From: Sphingomonadales bacterium
Lineage (GTDB): Bacteria; Bacteroidota; Bacteroidia; NS11-12g; UBA955
DNA: 50,966 nucleotides
NCBI GenBank assembly: GCA_016872175.1
Contig: VHBA01000012.1
Span: 1 to 50,966 of the forward strand
Reading direction: 5' to 3'
Shown: piece after piece, positions 34,379 through 44,000 of the stretch
Position numbering within the stretch: the stretch's first letter is position 1
Layout: each line of letters opens with the position of its first letter
Position numbers and translations under genes: made by a program
The notes under the pieces: generated by a model
Databases searched by the model: none
What the model saw: the letters and a program-made list of their open reading frames with translations, nothing else
What the model was told of the DNA's origin: nothing

Positions 34379-34752
34379 GATTCTGTATCTGTATTGCGAC
34401 CCGCAAAAGGGAATAATATATAACGTGCATTATCGCCATGAATCCAAAAAACACATGTATTGTTTTCAGGATTACCAAAAGCTTCTCTAAAACCCGCCAG
34501 TTTTTCTTTTTGAATTAAACCTGTCTCCACGAATTCTTCCACCGTACTAACACTCAGCGAAAACGGAACCTCATATTCTTTCATATCCACTATCACTTCG
34601 CCTAAAAAAACATCCGCCTGATGCGCAATAAAAATAGGGAATTCGGTAACCCGCTCCTTGAGTAGCTCACGCGTTATCTCCAGCAACTGACCGCTGAATT
34701 CGGTCAACTCTCCCTGTAGTTCCTTCAGTTCTTTCTCCAGCGGATCTGACAT
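34375..34752 (-). CDS. Small protein of unknown function coupled to GT2
   Basis: A 125-residue protein starting MSDPLEKELKELQGEL, with a likely helical coiled-coil over the first 35 residues and then a compact mixed domain (VFLGEVIVDMKEYEVPFSLSV, CVFWIHGDNARYILFPFAG). No family is recognised. A GTG upstream (34776) would add eight residues; the ATG at 34752 is preferred. The 4-nt overlap with the glycosyltransferase start suggests the two are translated together, so a helper or regulatory role in glycan assembly is a guess. Confidence 0.6.
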   Translation of the reverse strand: MSDPLEKELKELQGELTEFSGQLLEITRELLKERVTEFPIFIAHQADVFLGEVIVDMKEYEVPFSLSVSTVEEFVETGLIQKEKLAGFREAFGNPENNTCVFWIHGDNARYILFPFAGRNTDTES

Positions 34753-34873
34753 ATACTTACTCTGCAAAGTTACCACTTAAAGGTGGCTTTGTTTATTCTG
34801 TAAATCCAAATTAAAAAAATGGACAAACAATATTTTTTTTATTTGTTTATTATAGGTAAGATTGAATATTCTT

Positions 34874-36004
34874 ATGAAAAAACTCACCAAAGGCCTTCTA
34901 TATATTGCTATTACCCTCATTGCACTCATAGCCATTCTGTATACATCACCCTATCGCTATTTAATAAAAGGCGTCAGCCTTACCTACCTCAAAGGTAAAA
35001 CCTCAGCAAACTTTTATGATAAAGAAGATTTTGATTTGAGAAAGGTTGAAAAAGGAAACGATGTGTTACCTCTTCTAAAATCAACATTTTACAATAAGGC
35101 AGCGCTTACTACCGAATTAAAAGACATGCTGACCAAAACCAATACCGGTTCATTCCTTGTGCTCAGAAATGACAGCATCATTGCCGAACATTATTACAAT
35201 GATCACTGTGACACGACCGCATCCAATTCTTTCAGTATGGCAAAAAGTATTGTTACCATGTTGGTGCAAATTGCCATACAGGACGGGAAAATAAAAAGTT
35301 GGGATGAAAAAGCAATTACCTATCTGCCCTGGCTTTCCGGACCTTATGCAAAAGAATTATCCCTGCGTCATCTCAGCACCATGACGGCAGGAATAGACTG
35401 GTCAGAAAAATACAAAGACCCTTTCAGTATTATGGCTAAAGCTTACTACAGCGATGATCTGGATGCCGTGATGCAAAGCACCCCGGTGCTAGATAAGCCG
35501 GGCGAAAAGTTCAAATACCAAAGTGGCAGCACGCAAATGCTTTCAATGATATTGAGAAAAGCTACCGGTAAATCTCCAGCTGAATATGCATCCGAAAAAC
35601 TTTGGAAGAAAATAGGCATGGAAGCCCCCGCCTACTGGCACCTTGATAAACCAAACGGAAACGAACTATGCTATTGTTGCTTCAATGCTATCAGCCGTGA
35701 CTTTGCCAGACTAGGCGTTCTCATGGAGCACAATGGAATGGGGCTTGTTGACAGCAATTTTATGTTGGAGGCCAGAAAACCATTCAAAGCCGATCACTAC
35801 GGACATTCATTCTGGATTGCCAATAAAACAGAAAATCCCTTCTTCTTTATGCATGGTTTTCAAGGCCAATACATAGCTGTGGTACCTTCACAAAACCTTG
35901 TCATCGTTCGCACTGGCGCAGGCCAGCAACGGGGCGAAATGCCAACTCCTGATTGTATCCAGCTTTATGTTAAAGAATCAGTGAAAATGTTCGGCAGGAA
36001 ATAA
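34874..36004 (+). CDS. Serine hydrolase, class C beta-lactamase family
   Basis: A 376-residue protein from the ATG at 34874. One N-terminal hydrophobic helix (about 8-23) anchors or exports it. The beta-lactamase-type SxxK is S121-MAK124 in SFSMAKSI, the second motif Y215 lies in KYQSGSTQ, and FFMHGFQGQY is the HxG-type third motif. The family includes D-aminopeptidases, esterases and 6-aminohexanoate-oligomer hydrolases, so function is not fixed. The last 27 nt overlap the convergent GT-C-like gene. Confidence 0.82.
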   Translation: MKKLTKGLLYIAITLIALIAILYTSPYRYLIKGVSLTYLKGKTSANFYDKEDFDLRKVEKGNDVLPLLKSTFYNKAALTTELKDMLTKTNTGSFLVLRNDSIIAEHYYNDHCDTTASNSFSMAKSIVTMLVQIAIQDGKIKSWDEKAITYLPWLSGPYAKELSLRHLSTMTAGIDWSEKYKDPFSIMAKAYYSDDLDAVMQSTPVLDKPGEKFKYQSGSTQMLSMILRKATGKSPAEYASEKLWKKIGMEAPAYWHLDKPNGNELCYCCFNAISRDFARLGVLMEHNGMGLVDSNFMLEARKPFKADHYGHSFWIANKTENPFFFMHGFQGQYIAVVPSQNLVIVRTGAGQQRGEMPTPDCIQLYVKESVKMFGRK

Positions 36005-37462
36005 CCGCTGCATAATTTCCTTATTATTTAGGTTTCCTGTCTTTAGCACGTAACCATTTCCTCTCACATTTACTTTTTCAAAAGAAAACTTATTACGGAT
36101 GGAATCTTCAGAAAGATGGCTATCCAACAACATAACTTTTCCGGGAATCTGCTTTCCATACTCAGACCATAACCATCCCCTGCGTTCATACTTGGGCCGC
36201 AATGCTACCGGAAAATCATTGTCAAAACCTGCACATCCGCAGGTAATTGTTTCCTGCATGTAATGATCACCCATTAAAATAAGTTGTATATTATTCTCAG
36301 CCGCGGATTTTTTTATTTCACGACAATTTTTCTTAAGCTCAGCAATTTTTTCAACAAAAACCGGTGCATATTCCCTGCACATAAATTGAATATTGCTGTG
36401 TTGGACGAACATATTTCCGGCAATACCTAATAGAAAGACTACTATAAACCTGCTGTTTATTTTTTTTATATCTTTTTCTGTAAATGAAATAAAAAATAAT
36501 AACACGTATGGTATCGCCAGAAAAAACCGACCAGGACCAAAAAAAACATTGTTTGAAAAATCTCCTGTTTTATTGAATCCTATAACAACTAAAAACAACA
36601 CAAACAGCGCCGAAAGAGAAATATACAAATATTTATTTTTAGGGATTAGCCAAATAAATAATGCAAGAAAAACAACATTGTAAATACCCATATAAAATGT
36701 ATGCGAAAGCATAGATTTAAACTTCACAACATGTTGCATAAAATATTGCATACCCCATTCCATGGGAGGTTCAGGGTGTACTATATATTCCATATGCCTT
36801 ACAGCAAGGGCGCGCAGCGCAAACCACATAATTGTTGCAGCCACCGCGCCACTCAAAGCTATACTGATTCTGCTTAAAGGCCTAAATCGATGTGCCATCA
36901 GCGGCAATGCAGAAATCAAAAATATAGCATTCGGATTCTGCCATATTCCGCCGGCAATGAGTAACCCTGCAAGTGCAAACATAATACTCATGCGAGTGCG
37001 GAAAATGATATAAAACCCAAGCGACACACAGGCAATTCCCTGAATAAATCCGCGGCTTAACATGGTCGTTTGCCAATACTCCACAGGAAAAGCCAAGGAT
37101 AACATCAAAACAAGCACAGCGCAGGCATAGCGACCATTTCGCGCCGCAATATCTGCAAACATAACTATAGGCATTAACGACAGCAGACCACTCAGTGTGG
37201 GTAGCGCCAGATATACCGGCACATTAAGCCATAGCAGCGGCACGGCAAGTAAAGATTCGAGGTTACTGCTATAGGTTTGTCCGTACCAAAACAAATTATG
37301 AAAATCGCCACGGGCTATGTCCATGGCGGCCTGCCACATCACAGTCTGATCACTGTCTGTAAATTGAAACCCCAGTGCAACAATACAAACGGCCTTATAT
37401 GCCAGAAAAATCCAGAGCGTGAATCGGTAAATTGTCCTTATAGATGATTCTTTGTCTGTCAT
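35978..37462 (-). CDS. Polytopic GT-C-like membrane protein
   Basis: A 494-residue protein with about ten hydrophobic helices. The first extracytoplasmic loop has FTDSDQTVMWQAAMDIARG, resembling the acidic loop of GT-C glycosyltransferases (ArnT/PMT-like); the C-terminal about 130 residues are soluble. Such enzymes use polyprenyl-phosphate sugars, but no diagnostic motif confirms activity. The ATG at 37462 is preferred over TTG at 37474. The 3' end overlaps the serine-hydrolase end by 27 nt, and the XRE-Fic gene ends 21 bp upstream of its start, on the same strand. Confidence 0.6.
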   Translation of the reverse strand: MTDKESSIRTIYRFTLWIFLAYKAVCIVALGFQFTDSDQTVMWQAAMDIARGDFHNLFWYGQTYSSNLESLLAVPLLWLNVPVYLALPTLSGLLSLMPIVMFADIAARNGRYACAVLVLMLSLAFPVEYWQTTMLSRGFIQGIACVSLGFYIIFRTRMSIMFALAGLLIAGGIWQNPNAIFLISALPLMAHRFRPLSRISIALSGAVAATIMWFALRALAVRHMEYIVHPEPPMEWGMQYFMQHVVKFKSMLSHTFYMGIYNVVFLALFIWLIPKNKYLYISLSALFVLFLVVIGFNKTGDFSNNVFFGPGRFFLAIPYVLLFFISFTEKDIKKINSRFIVVFLLGIAGNMFVQHSNIQFMCREYAPVFVEKIAELKKNCREIKKSAAENNIQLILMGDHYMQETITCGCAGFDNDFPVALRPKYERRGWLWSEYGKQIPGKVMLLDSHLSEDSIRNKFSFEKVNVRGNGYVLKTGNLNNKEIMQRLFPAEHFH

Positions 37463-37482
37463 TACAGGATTCAAAATGAATC

Positions 37483-38529
37483 TTATTCCAGCAAACTTAC
37501 ATATTCCCTGATACAGCTCAACTCGGTTTCAGCAATTAGCTTTAAAAAAGACTCCTTTTTATCAGTTTGGGCATCCTCAAGGCGATCATAATAGCGAAAA
37601 CGGTGTTCCTTGTCTCCTTTAAGATTGGCTATCACATAACCATGTTGTAATAATATCAAGTTCATAAGCAGGCGCGACGTGCGACCATTCCCGTCTATAA
37701 ATGGATGGATGGAAACCAGCCGCTCATGCATTTCTGCAGATAATAACACAGGATGCATGTGCTGATTTTTATAATACCATTCAAATAATTCCTCCATTTT
37801 CTGGGGAACAACCATTGCATTGGGCGGTATGTGTGTGCTCCCCCCAATTCTAACCTGTACATCCCTGTATCGGCCTGCATTTTCTTTGTCAATACCACGC
37901 AACACAAGTGCATGTATATCCAGCACAAAACGCTCCGTTAAGGGTTTTTTAACAGATACAAACTCCTGTATCAAGGCAATTGCTTCATAGTGATTAATGG
38001 CCTCCAAATGCTCACGCATAGATTTACCTGATACCGTAATTCCATGGTTAATTACCCTTTCTGTTTCCTGAAGTGTAAGTGTATTTCCTTCGATAAGGTT
38101 GCTATGATAAGTGTACTCTACTTCATATGCTTCGCTAAACTTAGCGCTCCCCATGTGCCTTACTTTATCAAGGCGAGTCTTACACTGATCTATCTCTTTT
38201 AATATTTTCCGAAGCTCTCCGGAAACAGCTTTTGCAGAAACCGCTCTGCACCGAACTTGCTCTTCAGCAGCTATTAGCACTTCTCGGGCGAGGGGCTCAT
38301 ACTGCAACTCCTTTACAATCTTTTCACTCAGCCAACGAACCAAAAGCTTCTTTTCAGGTAAGCCCAGCAAAGCCGCAATTTGCACCACCTGAGCTCTTAC
38401 CGGCAAGCGCTCTCCCTTCTCCATTCTGGTTATCAGTGATGAATCTATATGTAAAAGCCCTGCAAGCTCTTTCTGTGAAATGCCTTTTTCATGTCGGGCT
38501 TCTTTTATTAAGAATGAAAATGTTTTCAT
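37483..38529 (-). CDS. Fic protein with N-terminal XRE helix-turn-helix and inhibitory motif
   Basis: A 348-residue two-domain protein. Residues 6-60 are an XRE-type HTH (ISQKELAGLLHIDSSLITRMEKGER). The Fic domain follows with the active loop H275-PFIDGNGRTSR286 and an upstream autoinhibitory motif S143-NLIEG (the S/TxxxE[G/N] form), so AMPylation or another nucleotidyl transfer is expected to be restrained in cis. The combination suggests a DNA-binding regulator that also modifies a protein target. A strong promoter with a palindrome on its -7 side lies directly upstream. No antitoxin-like partner gene is present. Confidence 0.88.
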   Translation of the reverse strand: MKTFSFLIKEARHEKGISQKELAGLLHIDSSLITRMEKGERLPVRAQVVQIAALLGLPEKKLLVRWLSEKIVKELQYEPLAREVLIAAEEQVRCRAVSAKAVSGELRKILKEIDQCKTRLDKVRHMGSAKFSEAYEVEYTYHSNLIEGNTLTLQETERVINHGITVSGKSMREHLEAINHYEAIALIQEFVSVKKPLTERFVLDIHALVLRGIDKENAGRYRDVQVRIGGSTHIPPNAMVVPQKMEELFEWYYKNQHMHPVLLSAEMHERLVSIHPFIDGNGRTSRLLMNLILLQHGYVIANLKGDKEHRFRYYDRLEDAQTDKKESFLKLIAETELSCIREYVSLLE

Positions 38530-38541
38530 ACATGATCTTTT

Positions 38542-38581
38542 TTGTCAATGACAAATTTAGTCATTTTTTACCGCAATTCAA
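38542..38581 (-). promoter_or_regulatory. Promoter and palindrome of the XRE-Fic gene
   Basis: On minus: TTG (38581-38579), 19-bp spacer, TAAATTTG (38559-38552), ATG 22 bp on. The perfect palindrome TTGTCA-A-TGACAA (38542-38554) overlaps the last bases of the -7 element, where an operator would block RNA polymerase. Autorepression by the HTH domain is an inference. Confidence 0.65.
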
Positions 38582-38608
38582 CACACATCTAAATTTTTCT
38601 TCAAATTT

Positions 38609-40873
38609 CTACTTAATACTCCTGCGAATAATATTCAATGCACCACCCGCTTTGAACCACTCAATTTGCTGTTCGTTGTAGGTATGGTTGGCCACAATCC
38701 TCTCTGTGATACCATCGGCATGATTCAAAACCAGCTCAAGCGGTTTGCCCGGCGCAAAATCCGTTAATCCGACAATATCAATGCTGTCCTTCTCCTGAAT
38801 CTTGTCGTAGTCTTCTTTATTGGCAAAAGTCAGCGCCAGCATACCCTGCTTTTTCAGGTTGGTTTCGTGAATTCGGGCAAAAGATTTAACCAGCACCGCT
38901 CTAACCCCAAGATGTCTGGGTTCCATGGCAGCATGCTCACGCGAAGATCCCTCTCCATAGTTTTCCTCACCCACCACAATACTGAATTCACCGGCAGCTT
39001 TATATATACGCTGCACTTTAGGAACTTCATCATATTCGCCCGTCATTTGGTTTAACACGCTATTGGGTTTGTCATTAAAATAATTAATGGCTCCAATCAG
39101 CATGTTGTTTGAGATATTATCCAGGTGACCACGGAACTTCAGCCAGGGACCTGCCATAGAAATATGATCGGTAGTGCACTTACCTTTGGCTTTAATCAAG
39201 AGTTTCAAACCTTTCAGATTCTGTCCTTCCCAGGCCGCAAAAGGTTCCAGCAACTGCAAACGGCTGGATGTAGGCGCAACATTTACAACCACACCGCTTC
39301 CGTCTGAAGCCGGTGCCTGATATCCTGCATCTTCAGCATCAAAACCGTTGGGGGGCAATTCCATGCCTGTAGGTTCGTCCAGTTTCACCTGCTCACCTGC
39401 CTCATTGGTCAGTGTATCGGTAAGCGGATTGAAGTCCAGACGCCCCGCAATAGCAATAGCCGTAGTTATCTCAGGGCTGGCCACAAAAGCGTGTGTATTG
39501 GGATTACCGTCCTGGCGGGCGGCAAAGTTTCTATTGAAAGAATGAACAATGGAGTTTTTCTCTTTCTTCTCGGCACCCATGCGTGTCCACATACCAATGC
39601 AAGGTCCGCATGCATTGGCAAAAACAGTTGCACCTATCTCATGGAAAGTATCGATAAATCCATCTCTGTCTATGGTATAGCGAACCACTTCACTACCGGG
39701 TGTAATGGTAAATTCCGCTTTGGTTTTCAGGTTTTTGGCAGCAACCTGTTTGGCTAAACTGGCCGCGCGTGAAATATCTTCATAACTGCTATTGGTGCAG
39801 CTTCCAATCAAACCAACTTCTACATTGATAGGCCAACCGTTGGCTGCCGCTACTTCTTTCATTTTGCTGATAGGCGTAGCCAAATCGGGCGTAAAAGGTC
39901 CATTGATATGAGGTTCCAGTTCCGATAGGTTAATCTCAATTACCTGATCGAAATAGGCTTCCGGATTTGCATAACATTCAGCATCTGCTGTAAGGTGCTC
40001 TTTCACACCGTTGGCCAAATCAGCAACATCGGCACGGCCTGTAGCACGCAGGTAGCGCTCCATACTGGCGTCGTATCCAAAGGTTGAGGTAGTTGCTCCG
40101 ATCTCAGCACCCATGTTACAGATGGTTCCTTTACCAGTGCAACTCATGGCCTCGGCGCCTTCTCCAAAATATTCAACGATACAGCCGGTTCCGCCTTTTA
40201 CAGTAAGGATTCCGGCCACTTTCAAAATCACATCTTTGGGAGCAGTCCATCCGCTGAGCTTACCTGTCAGCTTTACGCCAATCAGTTTTGGAAACTTCAA
40301 TTCCCATGGCAGTCCGGCCATCACGTCACAGGCATCAGCACCACCCACACCGATTGCAACCATGCCCAATCCGCCGGCATTTACCGTATGGCTGTCGGTA
40401 CCAATCATCATGCCTCCAGGGAACGCATAGTTTTCAAGCACTACCTGGTGAATGATGCCCGCACCGGGCTTCCAGAAACCGATTCCGTATTTATTGGAAA
40501 CCGAACTTAAAAAATCAAAAACCTCTTTGCTCTCGTGGTTGGCGAAATCTAGATCTTTATCCGCGCCCACTTTGGCATTAATCAGGTGATCACAGTGTAC
40601 CGTAGAAGGCACAGCCACCTTAGGCCTACCGGCCTGCATAAACTGCAACAGCGCCATTTGAGCTGTTGCATCCTGCATCGCAACACGATCCGGCGCAAAA
40701 TCTACGTAACTCTTACCGCGCTCAAAGGTTTCGCTCACATTACCCGACCAGAGATGACTATACAGAATTTTCTCTGTCAGGGTTAATGGCTTGCCCAGCA
40801 TTTTGCGGGCCGCGTTTACCCTTTCGGGCATTCTTTCATACACTTTGGCAATAAGGTCAAGGTCAAATAACAT
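38609..40873 (-). CDS. acn: Aconitate hydratase, mitochondrial type
   Basis: Aconitase converts citrate to isocitrate through a [4Fe-4S] cluster. The 754 residues from the ATG at 40873 show [21 protein letters not shown], the cluster ligands in [13 protein letters not shown] (about C358) and [11 protein letters not shown] (about C421 and C424), and [22 protein letters not shown] in the swivelling domain. The order and length match the mitochondrial-type enzyme rather than AcnA or AcnB. An in-frame extension to 40921 lacks family similarity, so [10 protein letters not shown] is chosen as the start. It is divergent from the giant surface-protein gene. Confidence 0.94.
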   Translation of the reverse strand: MLFDLDLIAKVYERMPERVNAARKMLGKPLTLTEKILYSHLWSGNVSETFERGKSYVDFAPDRVAMQDATAQMALLQFMQAGRPKVAVPSTVHCDHLINAKVGADKDLDFANHESKEVFDFLSSVSNKYGIGFWKPGAGIIHQVVLENYAFPGGMMIGTDSHTVNAGGLGMVAIGVGGADACDVMAGLPWELKFPKLIGVKLTGKLSGWTAPKDVILKVAGILTVKGGTGCIVEYFGEGAEAMSCTGKGTICNMGAEIGATTSTFGYDASMERYLRATGRADVADLANGVKEHLTADAECYANPEAYFDQVIEINLSELEPHINGPFTPDLATPISKMKEVAAANGWPINVEVGLIGSCTNSSYEDISRAASLAKQVAAKNLKTKAEFTITPGSEVVRYTIDRDGFIDTFHEIGATVFANACGPCIGMWTRMGAEKKEKNSIVHSFNRNFAARQDGNPNTHAFVASPEITTAIAIAGRLDFNPLTDTLTNEAGEQVKLDEPTGMELPPNGFDAEDAGYQAPASDGSGVVVNVAPTSSRLQLLEPFAAWEGQNLKGLKLLIKAKGKCTTDHISMAGPWLKFRGHLDNISNNMLIGAINYFNDKPNSVLNQMTGEYDEVPKVQRIYKAAGEFSIVVGEENYGEGSSREHAAMEPRHLGVRAVLVKSFARIHETNLKKQGMLALTFANKEDYDKIQEKDSIDIVGLTDFAPGKPLELVLNHADGITERIVANHTYNEQQIEWFKAGGALNIIRRSIK

Positions 40874-40978
40874 GGTTTTGAATTTAAGTACAAATTTCGT
40901 CTTTTTTACGGGAAATCCCAACCATTAAAAATATGAAATAAGGCAAATTACCGTGAATATTTTTGTGGACATTTGTCA

Positions 40979-41049
40979 TACATTTGCAATAAGCCCTATT
41001 GATATTAAGGGTCACATTGTGTAATATTGTATTAAGGAATTATTACACA
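40979..41049 (+). promoter_or_regulatory. Leader with -7 element and hairpin before the giant gene
   Basis: TACATTTG (40979-40986) matches the -7 consensus, though a TTG at proper distance is missing. A hairpin, TGTGTAATA (41018-41026) with its exact complement (41041-41049) around 14 nt, lies in the leader 16 bp before the ATG. Confidence 0.45.
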
Positions 41050-41065
41050 TAAAACCCAATCGCCT

Positions 41066-44000
41066 ATGAAAAAACTCATTACCCTGCTATTTTGTATTTA
41101 TGGCACCGCAGCAAACCTTGCCATAGCGAATCCTACTCCACCATCTGCTAATTTCAGTGCAGCTCAATGGTCGGGTTGTGCACCATTTACGGCAACATTT
41201 TATAATGCCTCATCGGGAGGAACTGGTTCTTACGCCTGGAATTTTGGCGATCCATTGAGCGGAATCTACAATACCAGTAACGCCTGCAGTCCGGTTCACA
41301 CCTTTAACAATCCGGGAACTTATACGGTTCAGCTTACGTTTACGGTAAACGGAAATCCATATTCCACCACCCACATAGTTACAGTTCATCCAAGACCCAA
41401 TCCCAATATATTGGGCAAAGACACCGTTTGTGACGGATCAACCGAAAACTACTCGGTAACGGGAACTGCCGGATCCTCCTATTTTTGGACTACTTCAGGG
41501 GGAATTATCAACGGCGCCAATAATGGAAGTACTGTATCTATAAATTGGCCGGCACCAGGTGTTCATAGTGTATCTGTAACAGAAACGAATTCATTTGGTT
41601 GCTCAAGAACCAAAACCATCAAAATTCTTGTTGCCAACCAGCCACGCCTTGGCAATTTTTGCAGTGGCAGAAAAGAAGGTTCTGACGGCAACCCCAAGGA
41701 TTCTTCAACACCTTGCATTTGCCAGTATGCTATTAGAAATTTTGAAGCGTTGGATTTAAACTTCCAGCTTTTAAGCAATGATATTTACACCTTTCAATGG
41801 TCTGTAATCGGTGGCACCATTATAAGCGGCCAAGGCACCAACTCACCACAAATCCAAGCGGGTTTCGGGCCCACCATGACCATAAAACTGATAGTTTCCA
41901 ACCCATTTGGCTGCACCGACAGTGGCATTTGCGTCTATGACATCTGCCCATCACCGAAAGCATCGTTCATGGCAGATACTGCCTGTCTTAGTTCAGCAAC
42001 CCAATTCAGTGCTTTTTCCTCGTCTTTATATAGCCAAATCACCTCTTTTTCATGGAATCTGGGGAATGGCAATATACAAATCAGCAATACCGGCAATTTT
42101 GCGTGGACCTTTCCAGCGCCAGTTATTTATCCCGTAACCCTAACAGTAACCTATGCAAACGGCTGCTCAGATGACACTACCATTCAAGTGCGGGTAAATC
42201 CGGGCAATGCGCCTCCCATCAACTGTGTGGGCACGGTTTGCAATAATACTAAACATTGTTACGGAACACCTTATTTCGCCGGCGCCACATACAATTGGAC
42301 GGTTATCGGAGGAACAGGCACTCCTAATGCAACCGGTGACAGTATTTGTGTTTTATGGGGCAACGGACCTGCAGGTATTATTTCTCTTAATGTAACAGGC
42401 GGCCCTTACCAATGTGGCCGAAATACAGTGAATGTTCCAATTTTCCCGGCTACAGTAAATTTGTACGGGCCCGATACCGCCTGTGTTGGCGATAACGTAA
42501 ATTACAACACTGATATAATACCGGGCAGTTGCTATTCATGGACTGTTACAACACCGAGCGGAAGCACCATTAGTTTAAGTCCTTCCAACAATCCAGGCAC
42601 TATGATAGAAGGTAATTTCCCGGCCCCCGGCATTTATATCATCAACCTGGAGGTGGAAAATCAGCTCGTTTGTTGCAAAGGGAGAATATCAAAAACCATT
42701 GTTGTACAGGATAAAATTAAGATTTTTGGATCTCGTCAACATTGCGAATTCAGCACAATCAACTACACATCCAGTGTGCCTGTAATTTGGGGCCCGATAG
42801 GAAACGGAACTCTCATCTCCAGCACCACAACCTCTTGTATCATACAATGGGGAGCAGCAGATATAGGATTTATCAGGGCTACTGCCATTTCCCCCAATCT
42901 GGTGTGCGATAACGATATCACCTTGCCTGTTGTGCTGGTACCCCGCCCGCCAAACCCTGCCATCAATGGGCCGGCTATATTATGCAAGGGCACAAATTCA
43001 ACTTATTCATTCGATTCATCTGACCTTATCAGTTCTTGCTCCTGGAATGTGACTCCCGCCGGAGGTGTTACGTATACAACATCCTCGCGGAAAAGCAAAA
43101 ACATACTATTTACCATTCCCGGCACATACGCAATCACTGTTAATTATGTTGGCCTGGCACCCTATTTCTGTACGTCTTCATCTCAACTAACCGTAACTGT
43201 TGTGGACACAGCATGTCCATCACTAAGCGGCCCTACATCATCTTGCATTGGACAAACCAATACTTATACCATTTCTTCTAACCCTGGCAACATTTGGCAG
43301 TGGAGTGTGATTGGAGGCTCCATTGTTTCTCAGACCGCTACCAGTTTGTCCGTTACATGGAACAACATCAACCAAGGTCAGGTGATTGTACAAAACACCA
43401 AATGTCCAAAACTCTGCATTCGTAAAGTAACCATAAATGCCATACCAACCGGGGCCATTACTCTGGGTAAGGCGTCTTGCAAAGGGGACTCTATAAGATT
43501 GTTTGGTCCTCCCGGTTACACCTACAGTTGGAGTGGACCTTCCGGTTTAGGAACCAGCCAGCATTATCTGGTAAATACTACGGGGCTTCACACATTGGTC
43601 ATTTCGCAATTCGGCTGCAGTGCTACCCTTACCCAAAACGTTTCACCTATCCCTAAACTGCCAAAACCCAATGTGAACGTAGTATTTAACTGCATGACCG
43701 CCCCGGCCTTGCCCATTCCGTATCAGATGACTGCTACGTACAATCCTAACTGGCAATATGCCTGGAGCCCCCAAACTGCTACACCGGGCGCTTCTGACAC
43801 ATTGCATCAGCATTATTCAACCGTAGCAGGAAGTACTCATACGGTCATTGTCACAAATGAACATGGCTGCAAAGACACCGCTTCCGTTACTGTTACCGGC
43901 AGCTGTGTTGTTTATGATCCGGGCAATGGATGCAGCACCCCCTGCAATGCCATGGTTAATCCTACATACAACCCATGCACGGGAAAATTCACAGCCAACT

